A program made the translations under genes and the position numbers. Positions 19,549-30,796 of a stretch of DNA of 64,000 nucleotides are shown piece by piece (position 1 is the first letter of the stretch; every line of letters begins with the position of its first letter). Source of the DNA: Naumannella halotolerans. Its GTDB lineage: Bacteria > Actinomycetota > Actinomycetes > Propionibacteriales > Propionibacteriaceae. The notes beneath the pieces were generated by a model, which had not been told where the DNA came from, ran no database searches, and worked only from the letters and a program-made list of their open reading frames with translations. Location: assembly GCF_004364645.1 (NCBI RefSeq), contig NZ_SOAW01000001.1, positions 1,984,001 through 2,048,000 on the forward strand, written 5' to 3'.

Positions 19549-21245
19549 GCCCGTCACGTGCGGCATCGGCAGCCGTTCGTACCGGCACCGAGGCGGTGCG
19601 ACGGCTGCTGCCCCGACGCGCCGACTACGCCGGGCTGCGACGCAGCTGGCGCTCCGATGTGCTGGCCGGCATCACCGTCGGCGTGGTCGCCCTGCCGCTG
19701 GCCCTGGCCTTCGGCATCAGCTCCGGGGTGGGCGCCGCGGCCGGACTGATCACCGCGGTCGTCGCCGGGCTGATCGCCGCGATCTTCGGCGGCTCCAACG
19801 TCCAGGTCTCCGGCCCGACCGGGGCGATGGCGGTGATCCTGGCCCCGATCGTCGCCGAACACGGCATCTCCAGCCTGGCCCTGGTCACCGTGCTGGCCGG
19901 CATCCTGGTGCTGTTGCTCGGGATCTTCCGGCTCGGCCGCGCGGTCACCTTGATCCCCTGGCCGGTGATCGAGGGGTTCACCCTCGGGATCGCCGCGATC
20001 ATCTTCCTGCAACAGGTTCCTGCCGCCTTCGGCGTCGACACTCCGGCAGGGATGCGTACCCTGCCCGCAGCCTTGCACGTGGTGACCACCGCCGACTGGT
20101 CGCTGGCCGTCCGGACCCTCGCCGTGGTCGCCGCAGTCGCGCTGCTCATGATCGTGCTGCCACGGATCCGGGCCGGATTCCCCGCCAGCCTGGCAGCGGT
20201 CGTGGTGGTCACCGTGGTCGTCCAGTTCGCCTCCGTACCGGTGCCGCGGATCGGTGCCCTGCCGACCGAGCTGTCGACCCCGGCCCTGCCGAATTTCGAT
20301 CCGGTGATGGTGCAGTCCCTGGCCGGTGCAGCCCTGGCGATCGCCGTACTGGCCGCCATCGAGTCCCTGCTCTCGGCCCGGGTGGCCGCCTCGATGGCAC
20401 CGACCGGCCCCTACGACCCCGACCGGGAGCTCACCGGGCAGGGATTGGCCTCGGTCGCCTCCGGGCTGTTCGGCGGGATGCCGGCCACCGGTGCGATCGC
20501 CCGGACCGCGGTGAACGTCCGTTCCGGTGCCCGTACCCGGGTCGCGGCGGTGACCCACTCCCTGTTGCTGCTCGGTGTGGTCTACCTGGCGACCGGCCCG
20601 GTCGCGGCGATTCCGCTGGCCGCCCTGTCCGGGGTACTGATGGTGACGTCGTTCCGGATGGTCTCGGCCACGACGATCCGGCAGATCCTGCGCTCCACCC
20701 GCTCCGATGCGCTGATCTTCGTGGTGACCGCCGTGGTGACGGTCTGTTTCGACCTGATCGAGGCGGTGCAGATCGGGATCCTGATCGCCGCCTTACTCGC
20801 CCTGCGCGGAGTTGCCGGCCGGAGCACGGTGGAACGGGAGGAACTGCCCGGTGAGCACCATCGCGGAGATGAACGGATCGCCCTGTACCGGCTGGACGGT
20901 TCGATGTTCTTCGGTGCCGCCGACCGGCTGGCCACCGGGATCGCCGACCAGGCCCATGCCGCCGACGCCGATGTGGTGATCATCGCCATGTCCCGGTTGG
21001 GGATGCTGGATGCGACCGGTGCGAACAGCCTCGCCCAGCTGGTCCAGCAGCTGGAGGCGCGCGGCCTGACGGTGTTGATCAAGGGGGTACGCCCGGAGCA
21101 TCGTGCCCTGCTGGACCGGGTCGGGGTGCTGGACAGCCTGCGGCACCCGAACCACCTGCTGGACAGCCTGGACGCCGCCGTGGCCCACGCGCGTTCCCAT
21201 GTCGCACGTCTGCGTACCGGCGCGCCGGGGACCAGCGACTCCTGA
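19545..21245 (+). CDS. SulP-family anion permease with STAS domain
   Basis: A 566-aa transporter: a basic N-terminus, about 10-12 membrane helices with the family signature (GITVGVVALPLALAFGISSGV, SGPTGAMAVILAPIV, ATGAIARTAVNVRSGARTRVAAV), then a cytoplasmic STAS domain from about residue 445 (IALYRLDGSMFFGAADRLATG...MLDATGANSLAQL). SulP proteins carry sulfate, bicarbonate or other anions; the substrate cannot be read from sequence. Coupled to an upstream ArsR regulator, an arrangement known in other bacteria. Confidence 0.9.
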
Positions 21246-21264
21246 GCGGGGGGTACGGACCGGC

Positions 21265-22644
21265 TCAGAGTGCGATGCAGATGTTCTTCACCTGGGTGTA
21301 GGCCCAGATCGCGTCCATCCCCTTGCCCCGGCCGTACCCGGACCGTTTCATGCCGCCGAACGGGATCTCCACCCCACCCGCGACACCGTAGGTGTTGACG
21401 AACACCTGTCCGGCCCGGATCGCCCCGGCCACCCGGTGGGCGGTGGACAGATCGGAGGTCCACACTCCGGCCACCAAGCCGTAGGGGGAGTCATTGGCCA
21501 GTGTGACCGCCGCGGCCTCGTCGTCGAAGGCGGTGACGGCCAGCACCGGGCCGAACACCTCCTCGGTGAAGATCTCCATGTCCGGGGTGACCTCGGTGAT
21601 CAGCGTCGGTTCGACGTACCACCGGTCGGGAAATGCCTCCGGCGCGCCGCCGCCGGTCACCACCCGGGCACCGTCGGTGCGGGCCGTCTCGATCATCGAC
21701 AACGCCCGCTGCAGCTGCTGGGGTGCGACCACAGGCCCCAGATCGGGGTCCTCGAGGCCCGGACCGATGCTGAGGCCGGCGAAGGCCGCGGCCACCCGGG
21801 TCACCAGTTCGTCGTGGATCTCGCGTTGCACCAGCAGCCGCGAACCGGCCGAGCAGCTCTGCCCGGCGTTCTGGATCAGCGCCTTCACCACCGCCGGTAC
21901 GACCCGCTCGAGATCGGCGTCGGCGAAGACCACATTCGGTGACTTCCCACCGAGTTCCAGTTCCACCGGGACCAGTCGTTCGGCGGCCGCCTTGGCCACG
22001 ATCGTGCCGGTGGCCGCCGAACCCACGAAGGTCACGTGGGCGATCTCGGGATGCTGCACCAGGGCGGCGCCGGCCTGCCCGTGCCCGGTGACGATGCCGA
22101 CCATCCCCTCGGGGATGCCTGCCTGCACTGCGAGTTCGGCCCAGCGCAACGGGGTCTGCGAGGCGAGTTCGGAGGGTTTCAGGACCACCGCATTGCCGCC
22201 GGCCAGGGCGGGTGCGGCAACCCGGGTGATCATCTGCAGGGGATAGTTCCAGGGGATGATCTGCCCGCAGACACCCCAGGGCTCGCGGACCGTGAAGTCG
22301 ACCGTCTCCGGGCCCAGCGGGATGCTGCGGCCCTCCAGCTTGTCGCAGGCACCGGCGTAGAAGTCCAGATAGCGCGTGCTGACCGCGACATCGGCCCGTG
22401 CCTGGGCCAGTGGTTTGCCGGTGTCGCGAGTCTCGGTGCGGGCGAGCTCCTCGGCATGCTCGGCCAACAGCTCCCGCAGTCGCCGCAGTGCCTGAGCCCG
22501 GTTCACCGGGAACCGCCACTCGTGGCTGGTCCGGTACGCCGCAGCTGCGGCGTCGACGACGGCAGCGATCTGCTCGGCGTCCATCTCGACCACCTCGGCG
22601 AAAGCCTGCCCGGTGGCCGGATCGATCGCGGGGAAGGTGCTCAC
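21265..22644 (-). CDS. NAD(P)-dependent aldehyde dehydrogenase
   Basis: A 459-aa ALDH-superfamily enzyme with WNYPLQM, the general-base Glu in ELGGKSPNVV, the catalytic Cys in QNAGQSCSAGSR and EIFTEEVFGPVL. It oxidises an aldehyde to the acid; betaine-aldehyde or aminobutyraldehyde dehydrogenases are the closest in style (WAYTQVKN tail), but the substrate is not determined. The GTG start overlaps the upstream SDR stop by 4 bp, so the pair likely oxidises an alcohol through an aldehyde to an acid (inference). Confidence 0.9.
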   Translation of the reverse strand: MSTFPAIDPATGQAFAEVVEMDAEQIAAVVDAAAAAYRTSHEWRFPVNRAQALRRLRELLAEHAEELARTETRDTGKPLAQARADVAVSTRYLDFYAGACDKLEGRSIPLGPETVDFTVREPWGVCGQIIPWNYPLQMITRVAAPALAGGNAVVLKPSELASQTPLRWAELAVQAGIPEGMVGIVTGHGQAGAALVQHPEIAHVTFVGSAATGTIVAKAAAERLVPVELELGGKSPNVVFADADLERVVPAVVKALIQNAGQSCSAGSRLLVQREIHDELVTRVAAAFAGLSIGPGLEDPDLGPVVAPQQLQRALSMIETARTDGARVVTGGGAPEAFPDRWYVEPTLITEVTPDMEIFTEEVFGPVLAVTAFDDEAAAVTLANDSPYGLVAGVWTSDLSTAHRVAGAIRAGQVFVNTYGVAGGVEIPFGGMKRSGYGRGKGMDAIWAYTQVKNICIAL

Positions 22645-23432
22645 AGGTCACGACCCCCGTCGACGTTCAGGGCGATCCCGGTGACGTAGCGGGCATCGTC
22701 GGAGGCCAGGTAGGCCACCGCGGCAGCGATGTCCTCGGCGTCGATCGCCGTACCGAGCGGGATCGTCGCCGCCATCTTGTCCAACAGCTCGTCCTCGGCC
22801 GCGAGCCCGAACTCGCTCAGCATCGGCGTCTTCACCGCGACCGGGTTGATCGCATTCACCCGGATCCGGTCGGTGGCCAGCTCCAGGGCCAGCTCGCGGG
22901 TGAGCCCGAGGACACCGCTCTTGGCCGCGGCATAGGCCGACAGCCCGGGCCGGGGGTGGACCGCCGAGGTGGAGGCGGTGGCGATGATCACTCCGCCACC
23001 GCGTCGACGCATGGCCGGGACGACCGCCTGGGCACCGAGGAAGAAGGCGGTCAGATTCACCGCGATCAACGCATCCCACTCACCCCGCGTCACTTCTGCC
23101 AAGGGTTTGGCCGCCTGGGCCAGACCGGCGTTGTTGTGGAAGATGTCGACCCCGCCGAAGGTTTCGACGGTCCGCTCCACCGTGGCCGCCAGTGCTTCGG
23201 CGTCGGTGACATCGGTGAGGCTGGCGATCGCCCGCTGCTCCCCCGCCAGCGCAGCGGTCGCCTCGGCACCGGCGAGATCTCGATCCGCAGCGACCACCCG
23301 GGCTCCCTCGGCGGCAAGCCGCAGGCAGGTGGCGCGGCCGATGCCGGATCCGGCACCGGTGACGATCGCCACCTTGTCCTGCAGTCGGCCGGCCACGGGC
23401 CGGGGTGTCGCTGTCGTTGTCGTCCCATTCAT
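22641..23432 (-). CDS. Short-chain dehydrogenase/reductase
   Basis: A 263-aa classical SDR: cofactor loop TGAGSGIG, NNAG, catalytic Ser in TASTSAV and YAAAK, and PVAVKTPML. Asp in VVAADRDLAG after the second strand suggests NAD rather than NADP. It forms a two-gene operon with the aldehyde dehydrogenase (GTGA overlap). The specific substrate is unknown. Confidence 0.9.
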   Translation of the reverse strand: MNGTTTTATPRPVAGRLQDKVAIVTGAGSGIGRATCLRLAAEGARVVAADRDLAGAEATAALAGEQRAIASLTDVTDAEALAATVERTVETFGGVDIFHNNAGLAQAAKPLAEVTRGEWDALIAVNLTAFFLGAQAVVPAMRRRGGGVIIATASTSAVHPRPGLSAYAAAKSGVLGLTRELALELATDRIRVNAINPVAVKTPMLSEFGLAAEDELLDKMAATIPLGTAIDAEDIAAAVAYLASDDARYVTGIALNVDGGRDL

Positions 23433-23493
23433 CGATGACCACCTTTGTCACGTGAGGTCCTTGCCGCGGCGCTGGGCGGCGCTGCACGGCTCA

Positions 23494-24969
23494 TCATGCC
23501 GGGTCCGCCCGGGGCGGGGAGATCGGCATCCTGCCGGCGAAGGCAGGCCAGACATAGGCGGCCTGGACGAGCACGATCGCCACGGCGAACCCGATCAGCG
23601 CCTGGGCCAGCAGCGGAATGATCCCGATGTACTCGGCCATCGAGAGATAGACCAACATCAAGATCATCACCGTCACCAGCGCGCGTTCGGCCATCGGCCC
23701 GAATCGGGCCAGGGCGAAGAAGCACACACCCCAGGCCAGGTACCAGCCGTGCAGCACCGCACCGGTCAGGGCCAGCGCCAGCATCGTGCCCACCAGTACC
23801 CGCCAGGGGTCGCGCGATCCGTACCGGATCAGCAATCCGATCACCAGCGCTGCCAGCACGAACCGTCCCAGCCACAGCGCCACCGCACCGGGTACCCCCA
23901 ACTGGGTCAGGACACTCACCGGGGCCGGACTGGGGACCGAACCCGGGGTGCTGAGCGAGTACAGCCAGCCGAGGCCGAACCCGAGTGCGTAGGAGACCGC
24001 CACCAGGGTCAGGATGGACACCGCCGCAGTCACCGCCACCGGGAGCAGGCAGCGTCGGGCGTCGGCGACGACCGCGGACCAGCCGCGCCAGTCGGGATCG
24101 ACCGAGCTGTGGTGCAGCCGCTGGACGATCAGCAGGGCGATCCCCAGACCGGCGAGGGCGGCCGGCTGTTTCACCGCCACGGCCAGTCCCAGCAGCACCG
24201 GCGCTCCGAGCAGCGGCCAGCGACCGGCCACCGCCCACCAGAGGGCGGCGGCCACCAACCCGACCATCAGGGCGTCGTTGTGGGCACCGCCGAGCTGGTG
24301 GACGACGACGATCGGGTTCAGCAGGCAGAACCATCGGGCGGGCCCCACCGCGACCCCGGCCGCCCGTGCAAGTCGCGGCAGACACAGACCGAGCAGGACG
24401 ACTCCGAGCACTGCCGGCAGCCGCATGGCCACCACCCCCCAGTAGGGATGGAAACCGGTCACACCGGCGGCCAGCCAGGTGGTGATCAGGTGCAGCGCCG
24501 GGTAGACCGCGGTCGACCCCTGCCAGACCCCGTCCACCTGGTCGGAGTACGGACCCGGCAGGGCGGACAATCCGACCAGGTAGGGATTCGCTCCCTGCTG
24601 GACGGTCCAGGCCTGATCGGCGTACAGGTAGGGATCGTTCGACATCACCGGCGGTACGAACAGCAGCGGCAGCGCCCAGAGGCCGAGCACCGACCAACTG
24701 TTGATCGGCCGGGTCGAGCACATCTCCGGCCGTAGCAGCAGCCAGCCGAGCACACTCAGCAGCACGCCGACGACCACCGCTGTCTGACCGGTCTGCAGGG
24801 GTATGGGCAGGAGGCCGAACACCGGGCTGGTCGTCGGCAGGAAACCCGGGGTGAACATCGCCACCCCGAGGACCAGACTGCCGAGGAGACCGACCAGCAC
24901 ACCGGGCACCCAGCTGGGCGTGACGGGCGGGGACGGGTGCTGAACCGACCGGGGTTGGGCTGCGGACAT
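23494..24969 (-). CDS. GT-C polyprenyl-phosphomannose-dependent mannosyltransferase (MptA/B-like)
   Basis: A 491-aa protein of about 12-14 membrane helices. The extracytoplasmic loop MSNDPYLYADQAWTVQQGANPY has the acidic pair of GT-C enzymes, followed by LSALPGPYSDQVDGVW and PALHLITTW as in actinobacterial alpha-1,6-mannosyltransferases that build lipomannan or related glycans from polyprenyl-P-mannose. ATG 24969 is chosen; ATG 24978 and 24981 are alternatives and none has a strong ribosome site. The GT4 enzyme at 36 kb may act in the same pathway (inference). Confidence 0.82.
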   Translation of the reverse strand: MSAAQPRSVQHPSPPVTPSWVPGVLVGLLGSLVLGVAMFTPGFLPTTSPVFGLLPIPLQTGQTAVVVGVLLSVLGWLLLRPEMCSTRPINSWSVLGLWALPLLFVPPVMSNDPYLYADQAWTVQQGANPYLVGLSALPGPYSDQVDGVWQGSTAVYPALHLITTWLAAGVTGFHPYWGVVAMRLPAVLGVVLLGLCLPRLARAAGVAVGPARWFCLLNPIVVVHQLGGAHNDALMVGLVAAALWWAVAGRWPLLGAPVLLGLAVAVKQPAALAGLGIALLIVQRLHHSSVDPDWRGWSAVVADARRCLLPVAVTAAVSILTLVAVSYALGFGLGWLYSLSTPGSVPSPAPVSVLTQLGVPGAVALWLGRFVLAALVIGLLIRYGSRDPWRVLVGTMLALALTGAVLHGWYLAWGVCFFALARFGPMAERALVTVMILMLVYLSMAEYIGIIPLLAQALIGFAVAIVLVQAAYVWPAFAGRMPISPPRADPA

Positions 24970-25037
24970 CGGGCCCATCATGGCAGAGCCCGGCAGCGCC
25001 TCGAGCGATCCAACGGCCGAGGCGCGGTGATCCCGGC

Positions 25038-25943
25038 TCAGCCGACCTCTGCCCGGACCGTTTCGGCAAACGAGGTGTCGCCGAAATCGAAGTCGTCGGC
25101 GAGCAGCTTCGCCGGTACGGCCCGTTGCGAGGCCAGCAGCAGTTCGTCGACGAAGTCGGTGCCCATCAGCACCCGGATCGGCAACAACGGGGTGGGGATG
25201 ATCGCCGGACGGTGGACCGCCGCGGCGAGGGTACGGGTGAACTCCCGATTCGTCACCGGCGTCGGGGCGGACAGGTTCACCGGCCCGGAGAGCTGGGAGC
25301 CGAGCAGATGCACCTGGGCGCGGACATGGTCTGCCAGGGAGATCCACGGCATCCACTGCCGACCCGACCCCAGGCGTCCGCCGGCACCGAGCCGGAAAAT
25401 GGGGGCGAGCGAGCCCAGCAGCCCGCCGGATCCGGAGAGCACCAGGCCGGTCCGCAGCGACACCACCCGCACCCCGTTCGGGGCGGTTGCGGCCAGCTGC
25501 TCCCACTCCTCGACCAGGTCGGGCAGGAATCCCTCGCCCCGGACATGCTCCTCGGTCAGTTCGGCGTCACCGGCGGTGCCGTAGTAGCCGACGGCCGAAC
25601 CGCAGAGGAAGGTCTGGCACCGGGGTGCGTCGGCCAGTGCGGCGACCACTGCGGAGACTGGCTCGATCCGCGAGCTGCGCAACAGCTCGCGGCGCCTGTC
25701 GGTCCACGGCCGGCCCGCGATACCGGCACCGGACAGGCAGATGACGGCATCGACGTCGCTCAGTCCCGGTCCGTCGATCCAACCCGATCCCGGCTCCCAC
25801 TGGCGCTGCCCCGGCTGCTCGGCCGGATGCCGTACCAACTGCACCGGTTCGTGCCCGGCCTGGCCCAGGGCCTGCAGCAGGGCCGTCCCGATCAGGCCGG
25901 AACCACCGGCCACGGCCACCCGCAGTGTGCGCTGCTCATCCAT
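25038..25943 (-). CDS. TIGR01777-family NAD(P)-binding epimerase-like protein
   Basis: A 301-aa extended-SDR protein: Rossmann loop GGSGLIGTALLQAL, LSGAGIAGRPWTDRRRELL, GSAVGYYG and FRLGAGGRLGSGRQWMPWISLADHV, diagnostic of this family, with DUF1731-like C-terminus (LLASQRAVPAKLL). The family has been linked to cell division inhibitor SulA by old annotation and to cofactor-dependent reductases, but its reaction is unknown. Length is typical. Lies alone between the mannosyltransferase and the groESL terminator. Confidence 0.88.
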   Translation of the reverse strand: MDEQRTLRVAVAGGSGLIGTALLQALGQAGHEPVQLVRHPAEQPGQRQWEPGSGWIDGPGLSDVDAVICLSGAGIAGRPWTDRRRELLRSSRIEPVSAVVAALADAPRCQTFLCGSAVGYYGTAGDAELTEEHVRGEGFLPDLVEEWEQLAATAPNGVRVVSLRTGLVLSGSGGLLGSLAPIFRLGAGGRLGSGRQWMPWISLADHVRAQVHLLGSQLSGPVNLSAPTPVTNREFTRTLAAAVHRPAIIPTPLLPIRVLMGTDFVDELLLASQRAVPAKLLADDFDFGDTSFAETVRAEVG

Positions 25944-26000
25944 GGCTCGACCCTACGTGCCCGGACCGACATCGCCGGCCCACGGGATGAGGGACCGGAC

Positions 26001-26047
26001 AGGAAAAGGCGCATGGCGCCGGACCGTGCGGTCCGACGCCATGCGCC
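26001..26047 (-). terminator. groESL terminator
   Basis: An 11-bp arm pair (26008-26018 with 26037-26047) plus an inner 6-bp pair (26021-26026 with 26029-26034), followed on the transcribed strand by TTTTCCT. One of the few terminators here with a T-run. Confidence 0.88.
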
Positions 26048-26081
26048 GTGTTCACCCGGGATCACCGGGTTTCGGGTCAGC

Positions 26082-27698
<1,617 letters not shown>

Positions 27699-27992
27699 TT
27701 ACTTGTTGACGACCGCGAGGATGTCGCGGGAGTTGAGCAGCAGGAGGTCCTTGCCGTCGTACTTGACCTCGGTGCCGCCGTACTTGCTGAAGATCACGAC
27801 ATCGCCCTCGGCGACATCGGACGGGATGCGGTTGCCCTTGTCATCGACCCGGCCCGGACCGACCGAGAGGACCTTGCCCTCCTGCGGCTTCTCCTTGGCG
27901 GTGTCCGGAATGACCAGGCCTGAAGCGGTGGTCTGCTCGGCCTCCAGCGGCTCCACGAGCACGCGGTCCTCGAGCGGCTTGATCGTTGCCAC
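27699..27992 (-). CDS. groES: 10-kDa co-chaperonin GroES
   Basis: A 97-aa protein starting [30 protein letters not shown] with mobile loop and [17 protein letters not shown], standard length. It caps the GroEL ring. First gene of the groESL operon; a TTGACC-17-TAGATT promoter flanked by two CIRCE boxes lies about 115 bp upstream. Confidence 0.97.
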   Translation of the reverse strand: MATIKPLEDRVLVEPLEAEQTTASGLVIPDTAKEKPQEGKVLSVGPGRVDDKGNRIPSDVAEGDVVIFSKYGGTEVKYDGKDLLLLNSRDILAVVNK

Positions 27993-28075
27993 GACTAACC
28001 CCTTTCACGGGTGTGAATGTGTCTGTCTACCTGTCGACCCGACGATGTCGTCGCGGGTGCCACCACCGGATCTTG

Positions 28076-28102
28076 TTGGCACACTCCCACGGAGAGTGCC
28101 AA
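28076..28102 (-). promoter_or_regulatory. CIRCE element, proximal copy
   Basis: TTGGCACAC-N9-GAGTGCCAA, one mismatch between arms. HrcA binds CIRCE and represses groESL outside heat shock. It lies just downstream of the -10 box. Confidence 0.85.
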
Positions 28103-28107
28103 CTACG

Positions 28108-28136
28108 AATCTAGGCCCTGATTAGCACTCGGTCAA
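28108..28136 (-). promoter_or_regulatory. groESL promoter
   Basis: On the reverse strand TTGACC (28136-28131), a 17-bp spacer and TAGATT (28113-28108). The -35 box lies in the 9-bp centre of the distal CIRCE, so HrcA would cover both ends of the promoter. Confidence 0.8.
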
Positions 28137-28148
28137 GCCGAGTGCCAA
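28122..28148 (-). promoter_or_regulatory. CIRCE element, distal copy
   Basis: TTAGCACTC-N9-GAGTGCCAA matches the consensus almost exactly. It overlaps the -35 box of the groESL promoter. Confidence 0.92.
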
Positions 28149-28219
28149 AGTATCGAGGTCCTTCGTCACAGCCCACGTCCGAGCAACGATCGACGACCGG
28201 CAAGCATTCCGGGCAGCCG

Positions 28220-29374
28220 TCAGAGCCGGTCCACCACGACCGCCACCGCACCCTCCGCGGTCGGGGTGAGGATCAGCGTGGCTGCACCCGTTCCCCGGGG
28301 ACGCAATCGACGACGCAGTTCGGCCGGGTCGACCTCCACCCCTCGCTTCTTGATCTCCACGGTGCCGATCCGATGCTGCCGTACCCAGGACCGCAACAGC
28401 TTCTCCTTCAGCGGCAGCACCTCCCGTACCTGGAAGCTGCGTGCCCAGGGTCGACCCTCCCCTTCACCGGTGAGATAGGCGATGCCCGGGGACAGGCGCG
28501 CCCAGCCGTGGGCCGCAGCCAGGCTGTCGACCGCCCGGGCGGCGATCACCGCCGGGTGCGGTTCATGGATCCGGTCCTGCAGCGCCGACAGCGGAGCCGG
28601 GCCGGCCGCGGTTGGCCGGAACTCCTCGGCCGTACCGTCGGCGGCCAGCAGCGTCACCGCACGCCGCCCGGGATCGGCCAGCCGCCCGGTGAGGACGGTG
28701 AGCTCGACCGCGTCGTTGCCGATCCCGACCCAGTGAGCCTGCCAGTCGTCGGCGAGCAGATCATGGGGTGCCCCCGGACCCAACTTCACACAACCGCCCG
28801 GCGCCCGGTCGAGCAGGGCCGTGACCGTCGCCCACGACGGTGACAGGTCTTCGATCCGCCAGCTGCGCCGGGCCCCGGCCCGTCGGGCTGGATCGCAGTA
28901 GACGAGCTCGTCGGTGAGGGTGAGGTCGGCGCCATCGGCCCGTTCCACCTCGACCCCGAGGTTGGCCGAGGCCAGGACCGCGGTCACCGGGTCCAGCTCG
29001 ACCGGGCGTATCCGCAGCCCCGCATCGAGCAGCGCGAGGGCATCGATCCCCAACCCGCAACCGAGATCGGCCACCTTCGCTGCCGGTGCCGCAGCGGCGA
29101 TCAGACCGGCTCGCCACCGTGCCAGCACCGGCCGGGTCGCCTGTTGCAGACCCGCATCGGTGAGGAACAACCGCTGCGCCAGCGGCCCCAGTTTCGTCTC
29201 GCCCTTGCGGCGCAACGCGATCTGCTGCAATGCCGCAGCCGCCAGATCGGCGGGGAAGTGGGTACGCAGGGCCGCGGCCGCAGCCAGTGACGTCGGATCG
29301 GGCTGCGCGGCGGCCACCGCCAGGGCCCGGGCGCCGTCTTCGCTGACCAGGAGTTCGGCGGTGGGCTGATCCAT
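28220..29374 (-). CDS. Class I SAM-dependent methyltransferase with THUMP-like C-terminus
   Basis: A 384-aa protein: helical N-terminus, Rossmann SAM-binding loop VADLGCGLGIDALALLDAG, YCDPARR, and a C-terminal THUMP-like region (VREVLPLKEKLLRSWVRQHRIGTVEIKKRGVEVDPAELRRRL). The combination is typical of an uncharacterised actinobacterial family thought to act on nucleic acid. The substrate is unknown. It is divergent from the TauE/SafE gene and lies upstream of the groESL control region in the same direction. Confidence 0.85.
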   Translation of the reverse strand: MDQPTAELLVSEDGARALAVAAAQPDPTSLAAAAALRTHFPADLAAAALQQIALRRKGETKLGPLAQRLFLTDAGLQQATRPVLARWRAGLIAAAAPAAKVADLGCGLGIDALALLDAGLRIRPVELDPVTAVLASANLGVEVERADGADLTLTDELVYCDPARRAGARRSWRIEDLSPSWATVTALLDRAPGGCVKLGPGAPHDLLADDWQAHWVGIGNDAVELTVLTGRLADPGRRAVTLLAADGTAEEFRPTAAGPAPLSALQDRIHEPHPAVIAARAVDSLAAAHGWARLSPGIAYLTGEGEGRPWARSFQVREVLPLKEKLLRSWVRQHRIGTVEIKKRGVEVDPAELRRRLRPRGTGAATLILTPTAEGAVAVVVDRL

Positions 29375-29387
29375 GTCTCCGAGACTA

Positions 29388-29429
29388 GGGCCACCACGAC
29401 CGGGGCCACCACGACCGGGCCACCGACGG
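29388..29429. repeat. 15-bp tandem repeat, about 2.7 copies
   Basis: GGGCCACCACGACCG at 29388-29402 and 29403-29417, then a partial diverged unit. It lies between two divergent genes. Confidence 0.75.
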
Positions 29430-29472
29430 AGCAGCCGCCCTGAGCCGATAGGCGACCGCTAGCCTGAACCCG

Positions 29473-30222
29473 GTGAGTCCCCTGATGTTGATCACCTGCT
29501 GCGCCGTGGTGATCCTCGGCGCGGCGCTGCAACGTGTCGCCGGGATGGGCATGGGGCTGGTCGCCGCACCGATGCTGACGTTGTTGCTGGGTCCGCTGGT
29601 CGGGGTGACGATGAGCAATTCCGTGGCGGTGGTGGCGGCGACCCTGGTGATGCTGGCGACCCACCAGCACGTGGACTGGCGACGGTGGCTGCAGATGGCG
29701 CCCCTGCTGTTGATCGGGACGGCCGCCGGCACGCTGGCGGTCGACCGGATCAGCATCGCCTGGTTGGACGTGCTGGTCGGGCTCAGCGTGCTGCTGGCAT
29801 TGTTCGTCAGTTTCCTGATGGCACGGACTGCGACGGTACGGGGTGGTCGCCCGCTCGCCATGGGCGCCGGTTTCGCGGCCGGTTTCATGAACACCACCTC
29901 CGGTGTCGCCGCGCCGGCGCTGACCGCCTACGGACTGGCGATCAAATGGGAGCAGCGCTCGTTCGCCGCCACCTTGCAACCGACCTTCCTGGTCGCCAAC
30001 GTGGCCTCACTCGTGGCCAAGGCCGGAACCGGTGCCGTGCCGCTGACCAGCCTGCCCGCCTGGTGGGCGACCCTGATCCTGCTGGCGGCCGTCCCGGTAG
30101 GGGTGTTCATCGGTCGGGTGCTACACAGCCGTACCCCGGTCGCGGTGGCCCGCGGGCTGGGGGTCGCGATCGCCCTGATCGGTGGCGTGGTGGCCGCGGT
30201 ACGTGGCTTCATCGCGATCTGA
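29473..30222 (+). CDS. TauE/SafE-family permease
   Basis: A 249-aa protein of about eight membrane helices with the family pattern (GAALQRVAGMGMGLVAAPMLTLLLGPLVGV, then MGAGFAAGFMNTTSGVAAPALTAYGL). Members export sulfite, sulfoacetate or related organosulfonates. The substrate here is not known. GTG 29473 is the start. Convergent with fur; the tandem repeat between them begins at its stop codon. Confidence 0.87.
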   Translation: MSPLMLITCCAVVILGAALQRVAGMGMGLVAAPMLTLLLGPLVGVTMSNSVAVVAATLVMLATHQHVDWRRWLQMAPLLLIGTAAGTLAVDRISIAWLDVLVGLSVLLALFVSFLMARTATVRGGRPLAMGAGFAAGFMNTTSGVAAPALTAYGLAIKWEQRSFAATLQPTFLVANVASLVAKAGTGAVPLTSLPAWWATLILLAAVPVGVFIGRVLHSRTPVAVARGLGVAIALIGGVVAAVRGFIAI

Positions 30223-30298
30223 GGCCTGTGATCCGAGCCTGTGATCCCGGGGCCTGCGACCTCAGGCCTGCGATCAGCCGAGGCCCGTGATCAGCCGA
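30222..30298. repeat. Five-unit degenerate tandem array between convergent genes
   Basis: Units like GGCCTGTGATCCGA, then GGCCYGYGATCAGCCGA (lengths 14, 14, 14, 17, 17). The array covers the whole gap and the last bases of fur. Confidence 0.75.
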
Positions 30299-30725
30299 CG
30301 GCGGCCGCTCGGTCGGCGGCACAGTCGGCACACCACCCCCAGAACGTCACCTCGGCCTCGTCGATCACGAAACCGGGGGTCTGTTCCGGTCCCAGACAGG
30401 GTGCGGTGCCGATCTCGCAGTCGAGGTCGACGATCGTGCCGCAGCCGCGACAGACGAGGTGGTGGTGATTGTCCTCGGTCTGCAATTCGTACCGCGCAGG
30501 CGAACCCGCCGGTTCCACCCGGCGGACCAACCGGGCACCGTGCAGCACCCGCAGGACGTCGTAGACGGCCTGGGTGGAGACGGCGGTCCGCGAACGGACC
30601 GTGGCCAGGATCTCGTCGACCGACTGGTGAGGTTGATCGTGCAGGACCTGCAGGACGGCAGCGCGCGGACCGGTCACCCGAAGGCCGGCGTCACGGAGAA
30701 TCGCTGCTGTGTCCACGCCCTCCAT
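30291..30725 (-). CDS. Fur-family metalloregulator
   Basis: A 144-aa protein with an N-terminal winged helix (AGLRVTGPRAAVLQVL, STQAVYDVLRVLHGARLVRRV), His-rich metal site HHHLVCRGCG and a second CADC motif, giving the structural zinc Cys4 set. FurA-type sensors of iron or peroxide repress iron and oxidative-stress genes; no catalase gene is adjacent. TTGGAG-17-TACCAT overlaps ATG 30725, so translation might start leaderless at GTG 30716 (MDTAAILRD). Confidence 0.9.
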   Translation of the reverse strand: MEGVDTAAILRDAGLRVTGPRAAVLQVLHDQPHQSVDEILATVRSRTAVSTQAVYDVLRVLHGARLVRRVEPAGSPARYELQTEDNHHHLVCRGCGTIVDLDCEIGTAPCLGPEQTPGFVIDEAEVTFWGWCADCAADRAAAVG

Positions 30726-30738
30726 GGTACGCCCGAAC

Positions 30739-30751
30739 TGGAATCACTCCA
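30739..30751 (-). promoter_or_regulatory. Candidate Fur autoregulatory site
   Basis: TGGAATCACTCCA, an imperfect palindrome within the spacer of the putative fur promoter. PerR/Fur boxes have a similar GAAT-ATTC core; binding is inference. Confidence 0.35.
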
Positions 30752-30796
30752 ATCTGAGGGCAGCCTCCGAGTGTCCGACCGTGGGTGACCGGCCGA

